DNA of 10,314 nt from Pseudomonadota bacterium (lineage in GTDB: Bacteria > Pseudomonadota > Gammaproteobacteria > Steroidobacterales > Steroidobacteraceae). Position 1 is the first letter of the stretch. The number at the start of each line of letters is the position of its first letter. The stretch is taken from positions 1-10,314 of the forward strand of contig JAKADE010000068.1 in NCBI GenBank assembly GCA_021820785.1. The letters run 5' to 3'. The notes beneath the pieces were generated by a model. The model was given only the letters and a program-made list of their open reading frames with translations. It ran no database searches and was not told the DNA's origin. Positions 6,270-10,314 of this stretch are shown here, in pieces. Made by a program: the position numbers and the translations under genes.

Positions 6270-7010
6270 TCAGCCGGCGCCCTGGGCGGCGCGACGCGCG
6301 GCCGGCGCGGCCTGCGCGGTCGCAATCAACTCCAACACTTCCCCGACCAACGCGCGCATCGCGAGTGCGGCGCGCTCGGCATCGCCCGCGACGATGGCAT
6401 CGAGGACTTCCTCATGTTGGGCGATGCCCGCGGCGCGACCCTTGATGCGATTGGTGAAACGGATCGAGATGCGCAGCGCCGTGTTGATCATCGGGTCGAG
6501 CTGCGCAAAGAACCGGTTGCCGGTGGCGGCGAGCACCGCGGTATGGAAGGCGATGTCGGCGGCCACCGGCTCGTCATCGCCCTGGCCGGCAGCCTGCATG
6601 CGCTCCAGGCCGGCGCGAATCTGCTCGATTGCCTCGCGATCGGCGCGGCTCGCCGCGAGCGCCGCGGCGGCCGGCTCGATGGCGAGCCGCATTTCGGTGA
6701 ACTCCGCGAGCAGCCGCAAGGAGAATTTGCGCTCGAGCAGCCAACGCAGCACATCCGGGTCGAGCAGATTCCAGTGCGACTCCGGGGTCACGCTCGTCCC
6801 CTGGCGAGGACGGGCCTGCAGCAGGCCCTTGGCCGTGAGCATCTTCACCGCTTCGCGCGTGACCGAGCGGCTGGTACCGTGCTGGCGCGAGAGCTCCCCC
6901 TCGGTCGGAAAGGGCTGCGCGGCAAACGCGCCGGTGACGATCAGTTGCCCCAGGGTCTCCACCAGGCCATAGGTCAAGCTGCGTTCGCGCGGAATTCTCG
7001 GTTGGGCCAC
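6270..7010 (-). CDS. FadR-subfamily GntR regulator, DgoR-like
   Basis: This 246-residue DNA-binding regulator probably represses the divergent dehydratase gene and itself in response to a sugar acid. Residues about 11-75 are the winged helix-turn-helix, with FPTEGELSRQHGTSRSVTREAV as the core and RPRQGTSV as the wing. WNLLDPDVLRWLLE at 80-93 resembles the linker of E. coli DgoR as I recall it. Residues about 97-235 form the helical FCD effector domain, with metal/ligand candidates Asp152 and His156 in ADIAFHTAVL and His199 in QHEEVLDAI. The GTG at 7010 is preferred to the in-frame ATG at 7112. It gives a normal family length, and 7112 abuts a perfect minus-strand TATAAT, so it would probably not be transcribed. 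The ribosome-binding site before 7010 is weak. The effector is inferred from the neighbouring dehydratase and dgoK. Confidence 0.92.
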   Translation of the reverse strand: MAQPRIPRERSLTYGLVETLGQLIVTGAFAAQPFPTEGELSRQHGTSRSVTREAVKMLTAKGLLQARPRQGTSVTPESHWNLLDPDVLRWLLERKFSLRLLAEFTEMRLAIEPAAAALAASRADREAIEQIRAGLERMQAAGQGDDEPVAADIAFHTAVLAATGNRFFAQLDPMINTALRISIRFTNRIKGRAAGIAQHEEVLDAIVAGDAERAALAMRALVGEVLELIATAQAAPAARRAAQGAG

Positions 7011-7094
7011 GGATCCATCTTTCGCATCGGCACGGTTGCGGGCGACCGCAGTATATCCGCCTCGCGCGGTCCTCCGCGGCTCGCGGACGGGGGT

Positions 7095-7122
7095 TTGCCT
7101 CCCGTCCGACATATTATATGAT
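7095..7122 (+). promoter_or_regulatory. Candidate promoter of the dehydratase
   Basis: TTGCCT at 7095-7100 and TATGAT at 7117-7122 are separated by 16 bp. The -10 matches TATAAT in five of six positions. Transcription would start near 7129, about 30 nt before the ATG at 7159. GGGACAGG just before that ATG serves as ribosome-binding site. The -10 lies inside the two palindromes at 7111-7130. Confidence 0.5.
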
Positions 7123-7130
7123 TATTAATC
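7111..7130. promoter_or_regulatory. Two abutting AT-rich palindromes, likely regulator operator
   Basis: ATATTATAT (7111-7119) is a perfect 9-bp inverted repeat around a single centre base. GATTATTAATC (7120-7130) is a perfect 11-bp one. They touch end to end and cover both divergent -10 boxes. In a GC-rich genome this 20-bp AT block stands out and is the best placed operator for the divergently transcribed GntR-family regulator. Binding is inferred. Confidence 0.5.
7113..7118 (-). promoter_or_regulatory. Perfect TATAAT -10 box for the GntR-family gene
   Basis: The minus strand reads TATAAT from 7118 to 7113, overlapping the plus-strand -10 at 7117-7122. A start near 7106 would give a leader of about 95 nt to the GTG at 7010. 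No good -35 is visible at the usual distance, so an activator or an alternative box (TATACT at 7055-7050) is possible. Confidence 0.45.
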
Positions 7131-7158
7131 TCAACCCAGGATTCGAAACGGGACAGGC

Positions 7159-8970
7159 ATGAGCGGATCGGAACGCGACCGGAACTCCAAGCCCAAGCTG
7201 CGCTCACGCGCCTGGTTCGACGATCCGGCCGACCCGGGCATGACGGCGCTGCACGTCGAGCGCTACCTCAATTATGGCCTGACGCTCGAGGAGCTGCAGT
7301 CCGGCAAGCCCATCATCGGCATCGCCCAGACCGGCTCGGACCTCTCGCCCTGCAACCGCCATCACCTGGTGCTCGCCGAGCGCATTGCCGCCGGCATCCG
7401 CGCCGCCGGCGGCGTGCCGATCGAGTTCCCGGTGCACCCGATTCAGGAGACGAGCCGCCGGCCGACCGCCGCGCTCGACCGCAACCTCGCCTACCTCGGC
7501 CTGGTCGAGGTGCTGCACGGCTATCCGCTCGATGGCGTCGTGCTCACGATCGGCTGCGACAAGACCACGCCCGCCTGTCTGATGGCCGCGGCCACGGTCG
7601 ACATCCCGGCCGTGGCGCTCTCGGTCGGTCCGATGCTCAACGGCTGGTTCGAGGGCAAGCGGGTCGGCTCCGGGACCATCGTCTGGGAATCACGCCAACT
7701 GCTCGCCGCCGGCAAGATCGACTACGAAGGGTTCATGCAGCGGGTCACCGCCTCGACCTCCTCGAGCGGGTATTGCAACGTCATGGGCACGGCGAGCACG
7801 ATGAATTCCATCGCCGAGGCGCTCGGCATGCAGTTACCGGGCTCCGCAGCGATCCCCGCGCCGCATCGCGAGCGCGCGCAGATCGCCTACGAGACCGGTG
7901 TGCGCATCGTGCAGATGGTGCACGAGGATCTCAGACCCTCGGCCATCCTGACGCGCGATGCGTTCCTCAATGCCATCGTGGTGAGCTCCGCCATCGGCGG
8001 CTCGACCAACGCGCCGATCCACCTCGCGGCGATCGCGCGGCACATGGGCGTGGAACTGAGCCTCGAGGACTGGCAGACCTACGGGTACGAAGTGCCGCTG
8101 CTGGTGAACCTGCAGCCGGCCGGAGAATATCTGGCCGAGGACTTCCACCGCGCCGGCGGCGTGCCCGCCGTGGTCAACCAGCTGATGCAGCGCGGTCTGA
8201 TCCGCGAGCAGGCTCTGACCGCCAACGGCCGCACGCTCGGGGAGAACTGCCGCGGCCGTGCGATCACCGACCCCGAGGTCATTCGCACGATCGATCGGCC
8301 GCTGAAGGACAACGCCGGGTTCATCGTGATGCGCGGCAACCTGTTCGACTCGGCCATCATGAAGACGAGTGTGATCTCGGAGGACTTCCGGGGCCGCTAC
8401 CTGAGCAATCCGAAGGATCCGGACGCATTCGAGGGACCGGTGGTGGTATTCGACGGTCCCGAGGACTACCACAAGCGCATCGACGACCCGGCGCTCGGCA
8501 TCGATGCGAACACCGTGCTGGTGATGCGCGGCACCGGGCCAATCGGCTACCCGGGCTCCGCGGAAGTGGTCAACATGCGCCCGCCGAGCTACCTGATCAA
8601 ACAGGGCATCAATGCCCTGCCCTGCATCGGCGATGGGCGCCAGTCCGGCACGTCCGGCTCACCGTCCATTCTCAATGCCTCGCCGGAAGCGGCCGCCGGC
8701 GGCGCACTGGCGCTGCTGAAAAGCGGCGATCGGGTCCGGATCGATCTGCGCAAACGCGAAGTCACCGTGCTGATCGACGCGCAGGAACTCACCACGCGCC
8801 GCGCGGCGCTCGACGCCGCCGGCGGCTACCGCTTTCCGGCGTCGCAGACACCGTGGCAGCAGATCCAGCGCGCCATGGTGGGTCAGCTCGGCGAGGGCAT
8901 GATCCTCAACGGCGCGGAACAGTTCCAACGCGTCGAGGCCCGCTTCGGCGTTCCACGCGACAACCACTGA
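7159..8970 (+). CDS. IlvD/Edd-family aldonate dehydratase (galactonate/arabinonate/xylonate type)
   Basis: This 603-residue Fe-S, Mg-dependent dehydratase turns an aldonic acid into its 2-keto-3-deoxy acid in the cytoplasm. The three cluster cysteines are Cys65 (SPCNRHH), Cys133 (GCDKTTP) and Cys206 ([11 protein letters not shown]). Their spacings of 68 and 73 equal those I recall for Rhizobium L-arabinonate and Caulobacter D-xylonate dehydratases. Also present are [77 protein letters not shown], and [13 protein letters not shown] with the likely catalytic Ser. Overall it reads as a sugar-acid enzyme, not the branched-chain IlvD. Start at 7159 follows GGGACAGG. A DgoR-like regulator is divergent and dgoK follows on the other strand, which favours D-galactonate as substrate. 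Family members accept several aldonates, so D-xylonate, L-arabinonate and D-fuconate stay open. Confidence 0.93.
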   Translation: MSGSERDRNSKPKLRSRAWFDDPADPGMTALHVERYLNYGLTLEELQSGKPIIGIAQTGSDLSPCNRHHLVLAERIAAGIRAAGGVPIEFPVHPIQETSRRPTAALDRNLAYLGLVEVLHGYPLDGVVLTIGCDKTTPACLMAAATVDIPAVALSVGPMLNGWFEGKRVGSGTIVWESRQLLAAGKIDYEGFMQRVTASTSSSGYCNVMGTASTMNSIAEALGMQLPGSAAIPAPHRERAQIAYETGVRIVQMVHEDLRPSAILTRDAFLNAIVVSSAIGGSTNAPIHLAAIARHMGVELSLEDWQTYGYEVPLLVNLQPAGEYLAEDFHRAGGVPAVVNQLMQRGLIREQALTANGRTLGENCRGRAITDPEVIRTIDRPLKDNAGFIVMRGNLFDSAIMKTSVISEDFRGRYLSNPKDPDAFEGPVVVFDGPEDYHKRIDDPALGIDANTVLVMRGTGPIGYPGSAEVVNMRPPSYLIKQGINALPCIGDGRQSGTSGSPSILNASPEAAAGGALALLKSGDRVRIDLRKREVTVLIDAQELTTRRAALDAAGGYRFPASQTPWQQIQRAMVGQLGEGMILNGAEQFQRVEARFGVPRDNH

Positions 8971-8985
8971 GTCACTCGGCTCGGC

Positions 8986-9014
8986 TTGACGATCCCGGCG
9001 CCGAGTTCTACCGT
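8986..9014 (+). promoter_or_regulatory. Possible promoter ahead of the DUF1348 remnant
   Basis: TTGACG at 8986-8991 (five of six to consensus) and TACCGT at 9009-9014 (three of six) are 17 bp apart. This would start transcription near 9021, inside the following hairpin. It lies just downstream of the dehydratase stop and may be the surviving promoter of the broken DUF1348 gene. Confidence 0.3.
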
Positions 9015-9045
9015 CCGGGACGAGCCCCAAGCGGGCTCGTCCCGG
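9015..9045. terminator. Perfect 13-bp hairpin after the dehydratase gene
   Basis: CCGGGACGAGCCC (9015-9027) and GGGCTCGTCCCGG (9033-9045) pair perfectly around the 5-nt loop CAAGC, 44 nt after the dehydratase stop. No T-run follows on either strand, so intrinsic termination would be non-canonical. It ends 9 nt before the ATG of the DUF1348 remnant, so it could instead affect that gene's ribosome-binding region. Confidence 0.5.
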
Positions 9046-9054
9046 GAGACTCCC

Positions 9055-9189
9055 ATGACGGCCAGCCGTCCACCCCTGCCTCCGTTCACCACCGAGAGCG
9101 CCGCGGTCAAAGTCCGCGCAGCCGAAGACGCCTGGAACATCAAGGTTCCGCGGAACCGCGGTCATGCACGCGCCACGAGGCACAGCTGA
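9055..9189 (+). pseudogene. 5' remnant of a DUF1348 (SnoaL/NTF2-like) gene
   Basis: The first 30 residues, starting MTASRPPLPPFTTES and ending VRAAEDAWNIK, match the N-terminus of the DUF1348 family as I recall it (RPPLPPFT, then KVR-AEDAWN). That family is NTF2/SnoaL-like, about 150 residues and of unknown function. After Lys30 the similarity fades into Arg-rich sequence and the frame stops at residue 44, so about three quarters of the protein is missing. I could not find the remaining conserved parts (WRNR, FAYEWHDD) in any frame before 9370. The ATG is preceded by a weak GGGAGA. A short degraded stretch may persist after the break. Confidence is good for the family of the N-terminus, moderate for the break point. 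Confidence 0.65.
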
Positions 9190-9369
9190 GCGCAGGGTCA
9201 AGCCTGAATGCCGGTCCGCAGTTTCGCAGATCAATCTTCGGGCGCAGCTGAAGAAACGCTCGGAAGAGCCACTCGATCGACTTTGCGTACGAATTGGGCA
9301 CGATGTTTCGAGACGGATCTTAAGATTAGCAGCGTTACTTGAACTGTCACTAACTTCACTAATTTCTCC
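9190..9369. other. AT-richer spacer between two gene remnants
   Basis: About 180 bp with clearly lower GC than the flanks, especially 9280-9369. A 69-codon open frame (9164-9373) crosses it but has no domain or ribosome-binding site and is not called. TAAGAT at 9321-9326 could be a -10 box for the ATPase remnant, but no -35 is well placed. It may be the original upstream region of that gene, carried in with it. Confidence 0.4.
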
Positions 9370-9630
9370 ATGAACCGTCGAGACAATCCCTACGCGCCCG
9401 GAGCCGGGCTGCAGCCTCCCGAGCCCGCCGGCCGTGATCGCCTGATCGAGGGTGCCTCGACAGATATGGACCGTCTACTCGATCATCGCGCCGCCAAAGG
9501 CATGACGCTCCTTGGATTGCGGGGCGTCGGCAAGACCGCCGTTCTGCATCGACTTTGGCGTGCTGCTTCGGACAAAGGCATCCGGACCGCGAAGTTCGAA
9601 GCGCGGGCGCGAATTCTCACGCCTGCGTGA
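9370..9630 (+). pseudogene. 5' remnant of a P-loop (AAA-type) ATPase gene
   Basis: The 86-codon frame opens MNRRDNPYAPGAG, then P-E-P-A-G-R-D-R-L-I, then a Walker A motif G-L-R-G-V-G-K-T at residues 49-56. This is the N-terminal layout of a family of roughly 400-residue AAA ATP-binding proteins often found in accessory DNA. Walker B and everything beyond are absent. Family-like sequence seems to end about FEA (residues 75-77, near 9600). The last residues and the stop come from sequence antisense to the end of dgoK, which it overlaps by 14 bp. It is therefore a truncation and cannot be a working ATPase. The start at 9370 is inferred from the conserved N-terminal motif. Confidence 0.68.
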
Positions 9631-10314
9631 GGCCCGCGACCGCAGCCCCCAGCCCGGCGAGGACGCACCGATCACCGTCCAGCACCCGGGCCTCGGTGCC
9701 GAAACGCGCGAGCGCGCGAGCGTAACGGTCCGTCAGCGCCGGCTCGCCGATGAGCGTCGGCACCGAACCCGAGGCCTGAAGATGCGCGCGCATGCTGTGC
9801 ACTTCCGCGCCGATCAGCAGCCCCGAGAGCAACGAGCGGGCCCAACCGGCCGTGCGCCCCTCGATCAGCTGCGCTGAGCGCGTCTCGAACAGGTTCGCCG
9901 CCAGATCGAAGCGCGCCGCATTGCGCAAGCCCACCTCGAACCCCTCCTCGTCCGGCTCGCCGGCGCTCCCGACGCGCAGCAACGAGGAGCGGGTGCTCAG
10001 CAGTTCGAACAATTCGCCGGTGAAATACGTCTGCAATCGCGCAATCCGTCCGTCGCGCACCTCGACCCACTTGCAGTGTGTGCCGGGCAGCACGAGCATG
10101 CGCCGTCCGGCGGCCAGTGCCGGCTCGAGGGCGAGCGCGCCGAAGATCTGCGTCTCCTCCCCGCGCATCACGTCGGCCACGTCGCGAAAATTCTGTGCCT
10201 GGATTCCGGCCAGAACGGTGAACGTGTCGGCGCCGGCATGCACCGTGGCCGCTCCTGCGCGCCACTGCGACAAGGTGGCCGGCGCGCGCACATAGGGGAC
10301 TTCCACCAGTCCGT
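9617..10314 (-). CDS. dgoK: 2-dehydro-3-deoxygalactonokinase, N-terminus outside window
   Basis: DgoK phosphorylates 2-keto-3-deoxy-D-galactonate at the 6-position with ATP, in the De Ley-Doudoroff pathway. The visible part is 231 residues to the TGA at 9617. The family is about 300, so roughly 70-80 N-terminal residues, including the DWG-T ATP-binding motif, lie beyond the right edge. The first complete codon is at 10312 and reads GLVEVPYV, a conserved internal motif, so the GTG at 10306 is not a start. Diagnostic motifs shared with E. coli DgoK as I recall it are DVMRGEETQIFGA, LPGTHCKWV, FTGELFELL and LLSGLLIGAEVHSMR. It faces the dehydratase tail to tail, so it belongs to a transcript coming from the right, where a KDPGal aldolase gene would be expected. 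Its stop codon touches the truncated ATPase remnant. Confidence 0.95.
   Translation of the reverse strand, partial: GLVEVPYVRAPATLSQWRAGAATVHAGADTFTVLAGIQAQNFRDVADVMRGEETQIFGALALEPALAAGRRMLVLPGTHCKWVEVRDGRIARLQTYFTGELFELLSTRSSLLRVGSAGEPDEEGFEVGLRNAARFDLAANLFETRSAQLIEGRTAGWARSLLSGLLIGAEVHSMRAHLQASGSVPTLIGEPALTDRYARALARFGTEARVLDGDRCVLAGLGAAVAGLTQA

Noticed and set aside
6270..7010. Missing third FCD histidine in the regulator as an anomaly
   Set aside because: E. coli DgoR, as I recall its sequence, also lacks a His at that position, so this seems normal for the sugar-acid branch.
7011..7112. 34-residue N-terminal extension of the GntR-family regulator from the ATG at 7112
   Set aside because: That ATG abuts a perfect minus-strand TATAAT, so it would lie upstream of the transcription start. 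It also has no ribosome-binding site, and the extension is not typical of the family.
7773..9251. 492-codon plus-strand open frame in another frame of the dehydratase
   Set aside because: The overlapping frame holds all conserved dehydratase motifs. This one is Arg-rich and featureless.
9164..9373. 69-codon frame between the two remnants as a small antitoxin-like gene
   Set aside because: No ribosome-binding site, no recognisable fold, and it starts inside the broken DUF1348 frame.

Overview
The window is GC-rich (roughly two thirds G+C by eye) with dense bacterial-type genes. Its families point to a proteobacterium, probably a gammaproteobacterium: a secreted peptide amidase resembling the Stenotrophomonas enzyme, a pyruvate omega-aminotransferase of the Pseudomonas type, a GGDEF/EAL protein and a De Ley-Doudoroff-type sugar-acid locus. 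The genus cannot be fixed from this stretch. There is no rRNA, tRNA, CRISPR array or intact insertion sequence.

Layout from left to right. (1) 1-1198, minus strand: most of a class III omega-amino acid:pyruvate aminotransferase, its C-terminus cut by the window edge. (2) 1327-2913, plus strand: an exported amidase-signature enzyme, divergent from the aminotransferase across 128 bp. (3) 2935-5906, minus strand: a possible signalling cluster of three genes. In transcription order these are an ANTAR protein with a degenerate receiver, an unrecognised 118-residue protein, and a 592-residue protein with a degenerate HPt-like N-terminus, a broken GGDEF and an intact EAL. (4) 5907-6269: a 363-bp gap with no convincing gene. 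(5) 6270-7010, minus strand: a FadR-type GntR regulator resembling DgoR. (6) 7159-8970, plus strand: an IlvD/Edd-family sugar-acid dehydratase, divergent from the regulator. (7) 8971-9616: a scar holding the 5' ends of two unrelated genes, a DUF1348 (SnoaL-like) protein and a P-loop ATPase, each broken after its N-terminal part. (8) 9617-10314, minus strand: most of 2-dehydro-3-deoxygalactonokinase (DgoK), its N-terminus cut by the right edge.

Functionally, the right half looks like aldonate (probably D-galactonate) catabolism. An Fe-S IlvD/Edd dehydratase would make the 2-keto-3-deoxy sugar acid, DgoK would phosphorylate it, and the regulator would control the divergent promoter. Overlapping -10 boxes and two abutting palindromes lie in that promoter gap. 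The dehydratase would stand in for the enolase-superfamily DgoD of E. coli.

The left half combines amine/amide nitrogen metabolism with c-di-GMP hydrolysis and a possible RNA-level antitermination regulator. The ANTAR/unknown/EAL cluster is the least ordinary part of the window, and the double gene relic beside dgoK is the clearest sign of rearrangement.
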